64,000 nucleotides of DNA from Serratia nevei (GTDB lineage Bacteria; Pseudomonadota; Gammaproteobacteria; Enterobacterales; Enterobacteriaceae), in NCBI RefSeq assembly GCF_037948395.1, contig NZ_CP149940.1, positions 1,612,001 to 1,676,000 on the forward strand, written 5' to 3'. Shown in pieces: positions 27,401 through 36,760 of this stretch. A program made the position numbers and the translations under genes. A model generated the notes under the pieces. The model was not told the origin of the DNA. It searched no databases and worked only from the letters and a program-made list of their open reading frames with translations. Position 1 is the stretch's first letter; every line of letters begins with the position of its first letter.

Positions 27401-27479
27401 ACTGGATGCTAACGATACCGTCATTTACCTGACTGGCCAGAACCACCAGCAATTGGTGGATACTCTGCACTACGCCTAA
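24474..27479 (+). CDS. slaA: S-layer protein SlaA (type I secreted)
   Basis: The protein has 1001 residues from the ATG at 24474, preceded by GGGGG; an earlier in-frame ATG at 24459 overlaps that site. The start MASLAVQTNVVAMYYAILG, the size near 1000 and the linked lipBCD identify the Serratia S-layer protein. There is no N-terminal signal peptide; secretion uses a C-terminal signal read by the LipBCD exporter. The N-terminal ~340 residues contain DUF4214-like helical repeats (e.g. SVFDRQIDALGLSSYTRQL near 280). The rest is Thr/Asn/Gly/Ala-rich beta repeats with one RTX-like GAGNDSL. Base composition changes sharply near 25500: AT-rich before, GC-rich after. This implies a recombinant gene. 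It should assemble as a surface lattice over the outer membrane. Confidence 0.92.
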   Translation: MASLAVQTNVVAMYYAILGQKPSEAFFDIQGQNIQYGLQTTSDFVNSVLTSTDGQALYAGKSDSDILTAVYTKAYGVAPTAAVLSGYLTNGDTLAQNIASLTISLITYNGFDSTLLSQQQAFQQILNTALYAGDGAATGLGGTTVKGIAYIMGTYPTDAILQSIGTGINGGTATEIDAATALLQLRPGLVTATATNFVKSIFKAGYLRDPTTTELNTYLNELTSGASRAQVIVNVYDTLKAITSGSDLAAKQKLVLSSPSYNDGYLPANMTNKEQLASLYLSVFDRQIDALGLSSYTRQLERGAKNYDGIIKEFLVSREFGIHFPKGITLSDYIQLIYTDVHGVAGTAAQLAPYIALGTDKTAITLAIINDLRNSTATDVTTVTQQHGFEFDIGTSLLYKTAASLTATAAGGNATGSVNTGASHQISNAETAVLTDVQLNANAASLVNLKFADHLANLTINGTSAATVNLSDNGVNPGVAVTVNNGNVILNASSGSDNVVVTSTANIATGTAQFNLGAGNDSLHWAGNAVSGGANTVANTVKADGGTGTDSISANFITKTVVTNQNALGVRTSTVTSNANNFSNFEQIDLTGYIGKSVGTLITTPLIGSPTTTSVTTPTNTFDFGLTNGTSTVEGTTGGTVTQNAAATNLGAQGFVISGLANVNVINAAGGNAAQLEVKGDATSASTLNFTFVQNATDHFNINFDAVSSANVNAGAISLNSSSSALLGTALTTVNVASGGTGSFNNILSLAGTNAQVQTVNVTGDHALNLTLGSGFSNVRDVNASTNTGGLNLDSSHAGTGDGIIVQLLNALPLSAVTTALLTPLLNTLGLNGYQLTVEGTSTADSFNVLGNTTLTGGTGANIYDLKSSTSQAGVTITDFSTAKDKIVDAASGLTLSNTGTAVADYGTRASDTLDALLGSLVGGLTTGVVGLLGGILGLSNPNSLTAKVGVASVVFSGTGNNADSYVIIDNNNNHTLDANDTVIYLTGQNHQQLVDTLHYA

Positions 27480-27532
27480 GGGTAAAACCACAACAGCCAA
27501 TAATTCCCTATGGAACTATTGAGTTTTAAATA

Positions 27533-27566
27533 ATGCGGGGGGGTTATTCCCCCGCATGTTTAAATT
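27533..27566 (+). terminator. Terminator after slaA
   Basis: A 9-bp stem ATGCGGGGG/CCCCCGCAT (27533-27541 with 27549-27557) is followed by GTTTAAATTT. It separates the highly expressed slaA from lipBCD. Confidence 0.7.
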
Positions 27567-27859
27567 TGTGAGCAGCATCATCCTCTCTAAGTTATTCCAT
27601 TTCGTTATCTTCCCGTTGCTTTTTCATTTTCCCGTATCATTCTGTTTTATCATGCCTTTTTAAGGCGTGATGGCCGGTTTTTTTTTTATACCCTACCTTG
27701 CCGGTTTTCACTTTCTCTACCTATAGTTAACAAAAGTATCTGCAGTCTCGGGCATTTCTTTGGGGTGAGTCTTCTCGGGATAATTCTTTTTTAGGAATTT
27801 CTTTAGGGAAGAGGTCAATGCGGATTGGACTGACAGTGCACATGATGTAAGGGCAGAAC
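27567..27859. other. Spacer between slaA terminator and lipB
   Basis: No gene is seen in ~290 bp. It should hold a separate lipBCD promoter. GATAAT near 27779 could be a -10, but no good -35 is visible. T runs around 27680 are not part of a clean hairpin. Confidence 0.35.
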
Positions 27860-29626
27860 GTGAATCAATTTATCCCGCGCAACGAAATTGCGGATGTTAT
27901 ACGGACGCGCAGTAAAGTCTTCTGGACCGTTGGTATATTCACTGCGTTTATTAACCTGTTAATGCTGGTGCCTTCCATTTACATGCTCCAGGTTTACGAC
28001 CGGGTGCTTCCTTCGCGTAATGAAATCACGCTGTTAATGCTGACGCTGATCATGCTGGGTATGTTCGGCATGATGTCCTTGCTGGAATACGTGCGCAGCA
28101 TGGTGGTGATCCGCATCGGCAGCCAGCTGGATATGCGTCTCAATACGCGTATCTATACGGCGGCTTACGAGGCGAATTTAAAGAACGGCTCTTCCGATGC
28201 CGGCCAGATGTTGAGCGATCTGACCAACGTGCGTCAATTCCTGACCGGCAGTGCGCTGTTCGCCTTCTTCGATGCGCCGTGGTTCCCTATTTATCTGCTG
28301 GTGATTTTCCTGTTTAACCCTTGGCTGGGGTTGTTCGCACTGGTGGGCTCCTTGCTGTTGATCGCCCTGGCGATGATCAACGAAGTGGTGTCGAAGAAAC
28401 CGTTGGCGGATGCCAGCCGGCTTTCAATCATGTCGGGCAATCTGGCCAGCACCAACTTGCGTAATGCCGAAGTGATTGAAGCGTTGGGGATGTTACCCAA
28501 CCTGAAGGGGCGCTGGTTCAGTTTGCATCAGCGCTTCCTGAACAGCCAACGCATCGCCAGCGAGCGGGCATCACGGGTCACGTCGATCACGAAGTTTGTG
28601 CGTCTGTCGCTCCAGTCGCTGGTTTTGGGCCTGGGGGGCTGGCTGGCGATCGATGGGCACATCACGCCGGGCATGATGATCGCCGGTTCCATTTTGATGG
28701 GGCGCACGTTGGCGCCTATCGAGCAGGTGATCAACGTTTGGAAAAGCTGGAGCTCCGCCAAGCTGGCTTACCAGCGCCTGGTGCGTTTGTTGGAGCAGCA
28801 TCCGCCGCGCGGTACCGCCATGTCGCTGCCGCGCCCGGAAGGGGTGATTTCCGTTGAAGGGGTGACCGCGACGCCGCCCGGTTCGAAGGGGAGCGCGGTG
28901 TTGCATAACGTCAGCTTCGCCATTCAGCCGGGAGACGTGCTGGGGATTATCGGGCCGAGTGCGTCCGGCAAGTCGACGTTGGCGCGCCTGCTGGTCGGCA
29001 TCTGGCCGGTCAGCGAAGGCATCGTGCGGCTGGACAACGCCGACATCTACCAGTGGAACAAGGACGAGCTGGGGCCTTACATCGGCTATCTGCCGCAGGA
29101 TATTGAGCTGTTCGCCGGCAGCATCGCGGAGAACATCGCCCGCTTCAACGAGCTGGACTCGGAGAAAGTGATCGAGGCCGCTAAGTTGGCCGGGGTACAT
29201 GAGCTGATTCTGCGCTTCCCCAATGGCTATGATTCGGTTATTGGCAGCGGAGGCGCCGGGCTTTCCGGCGGACAGAAACAGCGTATCGGTTTGGCGCGCG
29301 CGCTGTATGGCGATCCCTCTCTTATCGTGCTGGATGAACCCAACTCCAATCTGGACGATGCCGGCGAGCGGGCGTTGAACCAGGCCATTACGTTCCTTAA
29401 ACAGCGGAATAAGACGGTGATCCTGATTACGCACCGCACCAATCTGCTGGCGATGACCAACAAGCTGTTGCTGCTGGTTAATGGGAACGTCAATGCGTTT
29501 GGCCCAACGCAGCAGGTGCTGCAGGCCTTGGCGAATGCGCAAAAAGCGCAGGTGCCAACGCAGGCGGTGCGTGCGGTGAACTCCGAGCCGGATGAAGGCG
29601 ATGTTCCTAAAACTCAAATTAATTAA
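27860..29626 (+). CDS. lipB: LipB, ABC transporter ATPase/permease of the type I exporter
   Basis: The 588-residue protein is of the PrtD/LipB type. Residues ~1-320 form an exporter membrane domain with about six segments, and residues ~330-560 a nucleotide-binding domain. Walker A is GPSASGKST, the signature LSGGQKQR, Walker B LIVLDEPN, and the H-loop LITHRT; all are intact. Together with LipC and LipD it spans the envelope and is known in S. marcescens to secrete lipase LipA, protease PrtA and SlaA. The start is GTG with AAGGG upstream. GC-rich codon use contrasts with the capsule genes, so lipBCD belongs to the chromosomal backbone. lipC follows after 54 bp. Confidence 0.95.
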   Translation: MNQFIPRNEIADVIRTRSKVFWTVGIFTAFINLLMLVPSIYMLQVYDRVLPSRNEITLLMLTLIMLGMFGMMSLLEYVRSMVVIRIGSQLDMRLNTRIYTAAYEANLKNGSSDAGQMLSDLTNVRQFLTGSALFAFFDAPWFPIYLLVIFLFNPWLGLFALVGSLLLIALAMINEVVSKKPLADASRLSIMSGNLASTNLRNAEVIEALGMLPNLKGRWFSLHQRFLNSQRIASERASRVTSITKFVRLSLQSLVLGLGGWLAIDGHITPGMMIAGSILMGRTLAPIEQVINVWKSWSSAKLAYQRLVRLLEQHPPRGTAMSLPRPEGVISVEGVTATPPGSKGSAVLHNVSFAIQPGDVLGIIGPSASGKSTLARLLVGIWPVSEGIVRLDNADIYQWNKDELGPYIGYLPQDIELFAGSIAENIARFNELDSEKVIEAAKLAGVHELILRFPNGYDSVIGSGGAGLSGGQKQRIGLARALYGDPSLIVLDEPNSNLDDAGERALNQAITFLKQRNKTVILITHRTNLLAMTNKLLLLVNGNVNAFGPTQQVLQALANAQKAQVPTQAVRAVNSEPDEGDVPKTQIN

Positions 29627-29680
29627 GCCGTGAACTGGCCTGGCGGCGCCGTTGCGTCGCCGGCAGTCAAAGGAGTTGGT

Positions 29681-31012
29681 ATGTCTACGCATATTGGCGA
29701 GCCGAATGACTCGTACTCAGAACAGATCCCGCTGGATGAGCGCCGTTATACCCGTCTCGGGTGGTTGGCGCTGGGTGTGGGCGTGTTCGGTTTCTTGGCC
29801 TGGGCGGCGTTTGCACCTTTGGACAAAGGGGTCGCGTCGCCGGGATCGGTAACCGTTTCCGGCAACCGTAAAACGGTGCAGGCACCGGCCAGCGGCATCA
29901 TCAAAAATATCGTGGTGAAAGACGGCGACAAGGTGAAAGCCGGCGAAGTCCTGGTTCAGTTGAGCCAGGTGCAGGCACAGGCGCAGGTCGATTCGCTGCG
30001 CGATCAGTATTACACCACGCTGGCGACCGAAGGGCGCTTGCTGGCTGAACGGGACGGTCTGAGCAAGGTCACTTTTTCCCCTGTTTTCGCTCAGGTTAAG
30101 GAGCAGCCACGTGTCGCGGAGATCGTTGCGCTGCAGACGCAGCTGTTCGCCTCCCGCCGCCAAGGGCTGCAAAGTGAAATTGACGGTTATAAGCAGTCGA
30201 TGGACGGGATCCGTTTCCAATTGAAAGGCCTGCAGGACTCACGTGCCAACAAACAGATCCAACTCTCCAGCCTGCGTGAGCAGATGAACAGCATGAAACA
30301 GCTGGCGGCGGACGGTTACTTGCCGCGCAACCGCTATCTGGAAATTCAGCGCCAGTTCGCCGAGGTGAACAGCAGCATCGATGAAACCGTCGGGCGGATT
30401 GGCCAACTGCAAAAGCAGCTGCAGGAATCTCAGCAACGCATCGATCAGCGCTTCGCCGACTATCAGCGCGAAGTCAGAACGCAGCTGGCGCAAACCCAAA
30501 TGGACGCCAGCGAGTTCCGCAACAAGCTGCAAATGGCCGATTTCGATCTGGGCAACACCGCCATCACCTCACCGGTGGACGGCACCGTGGTCGGATTGAA
30601 TATCTTCACTCAGGGGGGCGTCGTGGGAGCGGGTGACCACCTGATGGACGTGGTACCCAGCCAGGCGACATTGGTGGTGGATTCTCGCCTCAAAGTTGAC
30701 CTGATCGATAAGGTGTACAACGGGTTGCCGGTGGATCTGATGTTTACCGCCTTCAACCAAAACAAAACCCCGAAAATTCCGGGAACGGTCACGCTGGTTT
30801 CCGCCGATCGTCTGGTCGACAAAACCAATGGCGAACCTTACTACCAGATGCAGGTCACGGTCTCGCCGGAGGGCATGAAAATGCTCAGTGGCGAGGACAT
30901 CAAGCCGGGGATGCCGGTGGAAGTGTTCGTGAAAACGGGGTCACGCTCGCTGCTGAGCTATCTGTTTAAACCTATTTTGGATCGCGCTCATACTTCATTA
31001 ACCGAGGAATAA
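29681..31012 (+). CDS. lipC: LipC, membrane fusion protein of the type I exporter
   Basis: The protein has 443 residues from the ATG at 29681, which has AGGAG six bases upstream; an open frame from 29630 is not the start. A single membrane segment lies at ~22-45. A biotinyl-lipoyl-like element follows (VQAPASGIIKNIVVKDGDKVKAGE), then a long coiled-coil hairpin (~100-280), and a C-terminal HlyD-type domain with TAITSPVDGTVVGLN and ..PGMPVEVFVKTG. It bridges LipB in the inner membrane to LipD in the outer membrane. lipD starts 3 bp after its stop, so translation is likely coupled. Confidence 0.95.
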   Translation: MSTHIGEPNDSYSEQIPLDERRYTRLGWLALGVGVFGFLAWAAFAPLDKGVASPGSVTVSGNRKTVQAPASGIIKNIVVKDGDKVKAGEVLVQLSQVQAQAQVDSLRDQYYTTLATEGRLLAERDGLSKVTFSPVFAQVKEQPRVAEIVALQTQLFASRRQGLQSEIDGYKQSMDGIRFQLKGLQDSRANKQIQLSSLREQMNSMKQLAADGYLPRNRYLEIQRQFAEVNSSIDETVGRIGQLQKQLQESQQRIDQRFADYQREVRTQLAQTQMDASEFRNKLQMADFDLGNTAITSPVDGTVVGLNIFTQGGVVGAGDHLMDVVPSQATLVVDSRLKVDLIDKVYNGLPVDLMFTAFNQNKTPKIPGTVTLVSADRLVDKTNGEPYYQMQVTVSPEGMKMLSGEDIKPGMPVEVFVKTGSRSLLSYLFKPILDRAHTSLTEE

Positions 31013-31014
31013 TT

Positions 31015-32391
31015 TTGATTCATTCAAAACGACAGGCTGCCGGTCTGGTTATCGGCACCCTTTTGTTTGCGATGTCTGCGCCGGTTTATTCGATAGGGAT
31101 TTTAGACGCATATTCGCTGGCATTAGAAAAGGACCCGACCTTCCGGGCGGCTATAAAAGAAAAAGAAGCGGGAGATGAGAACGAAAATATCGGCAGGGCG
31201 GGGCTGCTGCCGAAGGTATCGCTGAACTACCAGAATTCGCCGCGCAACTGGCAAACGCAGAAGTACCCGCAAAGCGATTTCTTTGGCAACATTACGGAAG
31301 CGACGCGGCGTCAGCAGTACCGCAGCTACTCCAGCTCGGTGACGTTGACGCAGCCGCTGTTCGACTATGAGGCCTATGCGCGTTACAAAGGCGGCGTGGC
31401 GCAGACGATGATGTCGGATGAACGCTACCGCGGCAAACTGCTCGATCTGGCGGTGAGGGTGATCAGCGCCTACGTCGAAGTGGCCTATTCCAAAGATCAA
31501 ATCGCCTTGGCCGAGGCGCAAAAAACAGCCTATAAAGAGCAGCTGGCGTTGAACGATCGGCTGATGAGCGCGGGTGAGGGGACGTTGACCGACGTTTCCG
31601 AAACGCAGGCGCGCTACAGCCTGGCCGAGGCACAGGTGATCGAGGCGCGCGACGCGCTGGATGCCGCACAGCGCGAGCTGGAGGTGATCATCGGCGTGCC
31701 GTTGAATCAACTGGATGAGCTGCAGGTCTTACGGCCGGGCAAGTTCCAGGTGGCTCCGCTGATCCCGTCGAAGTTTGAAGAGTGGCAAAAGATCGCCCTG
31801 GAGAATAACCCGTTGCTGGCCGCCTCGCGCCACGGCGTCGATGCGGCAAAATACGAGGTAGAGAGAAACCGCGCCGGCTTTATGCCGAGTGTGCAACTCT
31901 ATGCTTCGCATTCGGAGAACGATTCCAGCAGCGACAACACGGTTAATCAGAAATATCGCACCGACAGTATCGGGGTGCAGGTGAGTTTGCCGATTTACTC
32001 CGGTGGCGGCGTGGCGGCCTCAACGCGGCAGGCGGCGGCACGCTACGGCCAGGCGATGGCCGAGATGGACACGCAGGTTGGCTCGACGCTGAACGATCTG
32101 CGCAAACAGTTCAATCTGTGCATCAGCAGCCGCGCCAAGCTGGCGGCCTACGAGCTGGCGGTGAAGTCGGCGACCACGCAGGTGACGGCGACCCGGCAGA
32201 GCGTTTTGGCGGGGCAGCGCGTCAACGTCGATGTGCTCAACGCCGAACAGCAGCTCTATAGCGCCCAGCGCGATCTGGCCTCTGCCAAGTACACCTACAT
32301 CAAGTCCTGGATTACCCTGCTGAGCGACTCCGGCACGTTGGACGAGAAGGATGTGCTGCGCGTGGCGCAGTATTTCGCCCGTAGTAGCTAG
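31015..32391 (+). CDS. lipD: LipD, TolC-like outer-membrane channel of the type I exporter
   Basis: The 458-residue protein of the TolC/PrtF family has a TTG start, preceded by GAGGAA at the end of lipC. A signal peptide (hydrophobic ~12-25, APVYS) leads into LDAYSLALEKDPTFRAA, the typical N-terminal OEP repeat. The two OEP domains (~25-230 and ~240-450) carry long helices (..ARYSLAEAQVIEARDALDAAQREL..). It supplies the outer-membrane tunnel for SlaA, lipase and protease secretion. A strong terminator follows. Confidence 0.94.
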   Translation: MIHSKRQAAGLVIGTLLFAMSAPVYSIGILDAYSLALEKDPTFRAAIKEKEAGDENENIGRAGLLPKVSLNYQNSPRNWQTQKYPQSDFFGNITEATRRQQYRSYSSSVTLTQPLFDYEAYARYKGGVAQTMMSDERYRGKLLDLAVRVISAYVEVAYSKDQIALAEAQKTAYKEQLALNDRLMSAGEGTLTDVSETQARYSLAEAQVIEARDALDAAQRELEVIIGVPLNQLDELQVLRPGKFQVAPLIPSKFEEWQKIALENNPLLAASRHGVDAAKYEVERNRAGFMPSVQLYASHSENDSSSDNTVNQKYRTDSIGVQVSLPIYSGGGVAASTRQAAARYGQAMAEMDTQVGSTLNDLRKQFNLCISSRAKLAAYELAVKSATTQVTATRQSVLAGQRVNVDVLNAEQQLYSAQRDLASAKYTYIKSWITLLSDSGTLDEKDVLRVAQYFARSS

Positions 32392-32420
32392 CAGCATATT
32401 CTCTATGAGCATTAATCTGA

Positions 32421-32447
32421 AAGAGCAGCACAGTGCTGCTCTTTTTT
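32421..32447 (+). terminator. Intrinsic terminator after lipD
   Basis: An AAGAGCAGCAC/GTGCTGCTCTT stem, practically a GAGCAGC hairpin with a small loop, runs into TTTTTT. It ends the lipBCD operon 29 bp after the lipD stop. Confidence 0.88.
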
Positions 32448-32667
32448 GCGTTAATACGTTATGTTATCGGCTCGTGATTGCTCTCGTATTTTTGCTAACC
32501 TAGCCTATTTCTTTACATAATTGCTGTTAAAAGGCAGTAGGTTAGAGGAATTTATATTTTTAGTAAAAGCGCGGCGATTGGTTGACGATCGTATGAGTTT
32601 TAGAATGATGGTGCCGCTGAGGCGTGGCGTCTTCGTTATAAGCATGATTCTGAGTAAAGGGTAGATA

Positions 32668-34092
32668 ATGTCCAAACTAATTCCTGTGGTTATGGCCGGC
32701 GGTACTGGGAGTCGTCTATGGCCGATGTCGCGAGAATCGTTTCCTAAACAGTTTTTGTCTATTGATGAGAGTGGCGTAAGTCTGCTGCAACAGACGTTAC
32801 AGCGTTTGTCGGGCCTGGCTGGCATTGAAGTTGCCGCCCCTCTGGTCATCTGCAACGAGGAACATCGTTTTTTAGTTGCCGAACAATTACGTGAAATTGG
32901 ACAATTAGCGACCAATATTATTTTAGAGCCCGTAGGGCGTAATACCGCCCCAGCAGTGGCGTTAGCCGCTCATCTTGCTGCTGAGGAAGACGAAGAGAGT
33001 ATGCTTTTGGTGCTGGCAGCGGACCATCTGATCACCAAAGTGGATAATTTTCACGCGGCTATTCAGACGGCTATTTCGTTTGCAGAAAACAACCAACTGG
33101 TCACGTTTGGCATTATCCCTGAGCACCCTGAAACGGGCTATGGCTATATTAAGCGTGGCGAGCACCTTTCCAATGCATGTTTCAAAGTTGATTCGTTCGT
33201 TGAGAAGCCGCGTTTGGAGAAAGCGGTCGAATACCTCGCCAGCGGTGATTACAGCTGGAATAGCGGTATGTTTATGTTCAAGACGGCCAAGTTCCTGCAG
33301 GAACTGCGGCAATTCAGTCCTGAAATTTTCAGCACTACCCAGCAGTCTGTGAGCAACAGCCAACGCGACATGAATTTTATCCGGGTTGAGCAAGACATCT
33401 TCAAACACTGCCCGAGTGACTCCATTGACTATGCGGTGATGGAAAAGACGCATGACGCGGTGGTGATTCCTATTGATGCGGGCTGGAGTGACGTCGGTTC
33501 CTGGTCCTCATTGTGGGAAGTGTCAAAGAAGGATCATTTGGGTAATGTCAACGTGGGTGAAATTATCTCGATCGATTCCAATGACAACTACATTTCCTCT
33601 GAGTCCGCGTTGGTGGCGACCATCGGGTTGGAAAACCTGGTTGTGGTCAACACCAGTGATGCTCTACTGATTGCTCATAAAGACAAAGTGCAGGATGTCA
33701 AAAAAGTCGTCGATGAGCTTAAAAAGCGAAACCTTCATCATTTCCGCCAGCATTCAGCCTCTTATCGCCCCTGGGGCAAAATTTGCGACATCGACAGCGG
33801 CCCGCACTTCCAGGTGAAAAAGATCATTGTGCGGCCTGGTGAAGGCTTGTCAGTACAACGTCATCTCCATCGGGCTGAACATTGGGTGGTCGTGAGCGGT
33901 ACGGCAAAAGTTAACGTTGATGATAAGGAGTTCTTCTTATCTGAAAATCAGTCCACCTTTATTCCTGCGGGCAGTGTCCATACGTTGGAAAACCCCGGCA
34001 AAATCGATTTGGAAATGATTGAGGTCAGGTCGGGGCACTATCTGGAAGAAGATGATATTGAGCGTTTGCAAGATCGCTATGGCAGAGTTTAA
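32668..34092 (+). CDS. manC: Mannose-1-phosphate guanylyltransferase ManC (CpsB)
   Basis: The 474-residue protein makes GDP-mannose from GTP and mannose-1-phosphate. The N-terminal nucleotidyltransferase has the loop MAGGTGSRLWPMSRESFPKQ and the signature VEKPRLEKA. The C-terminal ~120 residues form the type II phosphomannose isomerase cupin domain starting RPWGKICDIDSG. The usual QMHHHRAEHW is QRHLHRAEHW here, which keeps the HxH and Glu of the cupin motif. manB follows after 12 bp. GDP-mannose can feed the WbaZ-like capsule transferase. Composition is intermediate between the capsule genes and the backbone. It is preceded by ~220 bp without a gene after the lipD terminator. Confidence 0.95.
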   Translation: MSKLIPVVMAGGTGSRLWPMSRESFPKQFLSIDESGVSLLQQTLQRLSGLAGIEVAAPLVICNEEHRFLVAEQLREIGQLATNIILEPVGRNTAPAVALAAHLAAEEDEESMLLVLAADHLITKVDNFHAAIQTAISFAENNQLVTFGIIPEHPETGYGYIKRGEHLSNACFKVDSFVEKPRLEKAVEYLASGDYSWNSGMFMFKTAKFLQELRQFSPEIFSTTQQSVSNSQRDMNFIRVEQDIFKHCPSDSIDYAVMEKTHDAVVIPIDAGWSDVGSWSSLWEVSKKDHLGNVNVGEIISIDSNDNYISSESALVATIGLENLVVVNTSDALLIAHKDKVQDVKKVVDELKKRNLHHFRQHSASYRPWGKICDIDSGPHFQVKKIIVRPGEGLSVQRHLHRAEHWVVVSGTAKVNVDDKEFFLSENQSTFIPAGSVHTLENPGKIDLEMIEVRSGHYLEEDDIERLQDRYGRV

Positions 34093-34104
34093 TAGGGTTT
34101 GGTA

Positions 34105-35478
34105 ATGCAAAAATTGACGTGTTTTAAAGCTTATGACATTCGGGGAAAGCTGGGCGAAGAGCTGAATGAGGACATCGCGTATCGTATTGGACGCGCTTAC
34201 GGCGAGTTTTTGAAACCCAAGTCTATCGTATTGGGCAGCGATGTACGCTTGACCAGTGAAAGCCTGAAGCAGGCGCTGGCGAAAGGCTTACAGGATGCGG
34301 GGTCCGACGTTATCGACATCGGCTTAACCGGGACCGAAGAAATCTATTTTGCCACGACCTATTTAAAAACTGATGGTGGCGTGGAAGTCACCGCCAGCCA
34401 TAACCCTATCGATTACAACGGCATGAAGTTGGTGCGTGAAGGCTCTCGCCCGATTAGCGGCGATACAGGATTACGAGCGATCCAGGAGCTGGCGGAGAAA
34501 AATCAGTTTCAGGCACCGGCAGCAACGCGCGGCAGCTACGTACGTCAGGACGTGTTAGGGGCTTATGTAAAGCACATTCTGTCCTATGTCGATGTGAACA
34601 ACTTCAAACCGTTGAAGCTGGTGATCAACTCGGGCAATGGCGCGGCAGGGCATGTTATCGATGCCATTGAGGCGCAACTGAAGGCGCAGGGCGTACCATT
34701 GGAGTTTATCAAGGTGCATCACCAGCCGGACGGCACTTTCCCTAACGGTATTCCCAACCCATTGCTTCCTGAGTGTCGTGCGGATACCGCCGATGCGGTG
34801 CGTGAGCATGGCGCTGATATGGGCATTGCGTTCGACGGCGATTTCGATCGCTGCTTCCTGTTCGATGAAAAAGGCGATTTCATTGAGGGTTATTATATCG
34901 TCGGCTTGCTGGCGGAGGCCTTCTTGCAGAAACAGCCGGGCGCGAAGATCATCCACGATCCACGTCTGAGCTGGAACACCGTCGATGTGGTCACCGATGC
35001 TGGGGGCGTGCCTGTGATGTCAAAAACCGGCCATGCTTTCATTAAGGAGCGTATGCGTACGGAAGACGCCATTTATGGCGGAGAGATGAGCGCCCACCAC
35101 TATTTCCGTGATTTTGCTTATTGTGACAGCGGCATGATCCCGTGGCTGCTGGTCGCTGAGTTGGTCAGTGTGAAAGGGAAAACCTTGGGACAGCTGGTAC
35201 AGGATCGCATTGCTGCCTATCCGTCTTCCGGTGAGATCAATATCAAGCTGGCCCAGCCGGCCGTGTCTATTGAAAGCGTTAAGCAACACTATTTGGCGCA
35301 AGCCGACGAGGTGGACTACACCGATGGCATCAGTATGGCGTTTGCAGGCTGGCGTTTCAATCTGCGTTCCTCCAATACGGAACCGGTAGTGCGTCTTAAT
35401 GTCGAATCACGTGCTGATGTTGCGCTGATGCAAGAGAAAACTGATGAAATTCTTGCGCTGCTCGCTGCAAAAATTTAA
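34105..35478 (+). CDS. manB: Phosphomannomutase ManB (CpsG)
   Basis: The 457-residue enzyme of the alpha-D-phosphohexomutase family interconverts mannose-6-phosphate and mannose-1-phosphate. It begins [23 protein letters not shown] like E. coli CpsG. The phosphoserine loop is [13 protein letters not shown], the metal loop FDGDFDRCF, the sugar loop [10 protein letters not shown], and the phosphate-binding [14 protein letters not shown]. All four are complete. The ATG at 34105 is used; an in-frame TTG at 34099 is less likely. It is cotranscribed with manC and ends before a hairpin terminator. Confidence 0.95.
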   Translation: MQKLTCFKAYDIRGKLGEELNEDIAYRIGRAYGEFLKPKSIVLGSDVRLTSESLKQALAKGLQDAGSDVIDIGLTGTEEIYFATTYLKTDGGVEVTASHNPIDYNGMKLVREGSRPISGDTGLRAIQELAEKNQFQAPAATRGSYVRQDVLGAYVKHILSYVDVNNFKPLKLVINSGNGAAGHVIDAIEAQLKAQGVPLEFIKVHHQPDGTFPNGIPNPLLPECRADTADAVREHGADMGIAFDGDFDRCFLFDEKGDFIEGYYIVGLLAEAFLQKQPGAKIIHDPRLSWNTVDVVTDAGGVPVMSKTGHAFIKERMRTEDAIYGGEMSAHHYFRDFAYCDSGMIPWLLVAELVSVKGKTLGQLVQDRIAAYPSSGEINIKLAQPAVSIESVKQHYLAQADEVDYTDGISMAFAGWRFNLRSSNTEPVVRLNVESRADVALMQEKTDEILALLAAKI

Positions 35479-35504
35479 TGCTTAGTACATTGAAGATCTA
35501 GGAT

Positions 35505-35530
35505 GAGGGCGGCTTTTTGCCGCTCTTTCT
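35505..35530 (+). terminator. Intrinsic terminator after manB
   Basis: GAGGGCGGC pairs with GCCGCTCTT across a T5 loop, with two G-U pairs, followed by TCTTTCTTC. It lies 26 bp downstream of the manB stop. Confidence 0.65.
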
Positions 35531-35623
35531 TCATGGTGCGCTCAGAAGGTTGTATGATGCATCCATTATTAAATGGGGTGCTTTTGTCAAACAAAGGGTG
35601 TTACCGAAGTATAAGGGGTTGAT

Positions 35624-36637
35624 ATGGCAATTCTAGTCACCGGCGGTGCCGGTTACATCGGGTCTCACACCGTTTTATCTCTGTTGGAACGTGGCGAAGA
35701 CGTGGTGGTATTGGACAATTTGTCTAACTCATCTGCGGAGTCATTGCAGCGGGTGGAGAAACTGGCGGGGAAAGCCGCCGTGTTCTACCAGGGAGATGTT
35801 CAGGATGCCGAATGCCTGCATCGCATCTTTGAAGCGCACTCGATTACGAGCGTGATCCATTTCGCCGGTCTTAAGGCGGTGGGGGAATCTACGCGTAAAC
35901 CGCTGGAATACTACCAGAATAACGTTACTGGCACGCTGGTGTTGTTGGATGCGATGCGCCGTGCCGGCGTACATGCGTTCATTTTTAGCTCGTCCGCCAC
36001 CGTCTATGGGGCCAATTCGCCGGTGCCTTACGTCGAGACGACGCCGATCGGCGGCACGACCAGCCCTTATGGTACGTCCAAGCTGATGGTGGAACAGATT
36101 CTGCAGGATTTCGCCAAGGCTGAGCCGCAGTTTTCGATTATTGCCTTGCGTTACTTTAACCCGGTAGGTGCCCATGAGTCGGGGTTGATCGGCGAAGATC
36201 CTAACGGAATTCCCAATAACCTGTTGCCTTATATCTCGCAGGTTGCTATTGGCAAACTGGAAAAGCTGGGTATTTTCGGCGGGGATTACCCGACGAACGA
36301 TGGGACGGGAGAGCGTGATTACATTCATGTCATGGATCTAGCCGAAGGCCATCTGAAAGCGATGGATCATCTGCCGAAGCTCAACGGATTTAAGGCCTAT
36401 AACCTGGGGGCCGGTGTAGGGCACTCGGTGCTGGCGATGGTTCAGGCATTTGAAAAAGCCTCCGGTGTCGCGATCCCTTACCAAATATTGCCACGCCGCG
36501 ACGGCGATCTGCCTGCCTTCTGGGCGAATGCCGATCTGGCTTATCAGGAGCTGGGGTGGAAAGTGCGCAGGGGACTCGATGACATGATGCGCGATACTTG
36601 GAACTGGCAGAAGAAAAATCCTAGGGGTTACCATTAA
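35624..36637 (+). CDS. galE: UDP-glucose 4-epimerase GalE
   Basis: The 337-residue extended short-chain dehydrogenase (E. coli GalE has 338) has the NAD loop [11 protein letters not shown] (residues ~6-16), a catalytic SSSATVYG with Ser, and YGTSK with Tyr and Lys. It also has the substrate-binding [18 protein letters not shown], all typical of GalE. It interconverts UDP-glucose and UDP-galactose; the latter is the WbaP donor for capsule initiation. It has its own spacing from manB (145 bp with a terminator), so it is probably a separate transcript. A terminator-like structured region follows immediately. Confidence 0.95.
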   Translation: MAILVTGGAGYIGSHTVLSLLERGEDVVVLDNLSNSSAESLQRVEKLAGKAAVFYQGDVQDAECLHRIFEAHSITSVIHFAGLKAVGESTRKPLEYYQNNVTGTLVLLDAMRRAGVHAFIFSSSATVYGANSPVPYVETTPIGGTTSPYGTSKLMVEQILQDFAKAEPQFSIIALRYFNPVGAHESGLIGEDPNGIPNNLLPYISQVAIGKLEKLGIFGGDYPTNDGTGERDYIHVMDLAEGHLKAMDHLPKLNGFKAYNLGAGVGHSVLAMVQAFEKASGVAIPYQILPRRDGDLPAFWANADLAYQELGWKVRRGLDDMMRDTWNWQKKNPRGYH

Positions 36638-36663
36638 ACCACACTGATTAAAAATATTGATTG

Positions 36664-36760
36664 CGGGTGGTCTGGGAGGTGCTCCGACAGTCACAGGGCT
36701 ATCGGAGCCCAATAAACATGAAGACCACCGATCAGCGAGGGTTGTTACCTCGCTTTTTTA
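36664..36760 (+). ncRNA. Candidate small structured RNA downstream of galE
   Basis: Nested perfect helices are visible: an outer GGTGGTCT/AGACCACC (from ~36666 to ~36729) encloses GCTCCGA/TCGGAGC. This is followed by a separate terminator hairpin AGCGAGG/CCTCGCT (36734-36754) and T6. A weak promoter could be TTACCA (36628-36633) with AAATAT (36652-36657), putting a start near 36664. The two-stem-plus-terminator layout is typical of bacterial small RNAs, but it could simply be the galE 3' untranslated end. No known family is recognised. Confidence 0.35.
36734..36760 (+). terminator. Rho-independent terminator downstream of galE
   Basis: A 7-bp GC-rich stem AGCGAGG/CCTCGCT with loop GTTGTTA is followed by six T. 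It ends the galE transcript and/or the candidate small RNA. Confidence 0.85.

Noticed and set aside
32668..34092. Altered cupin motif in ManC (QRHLHRAEHW) as a sign of inactivation
   Set aside because: The HxH and Glu metal-binding positions are kept, so loss of function is not supported.
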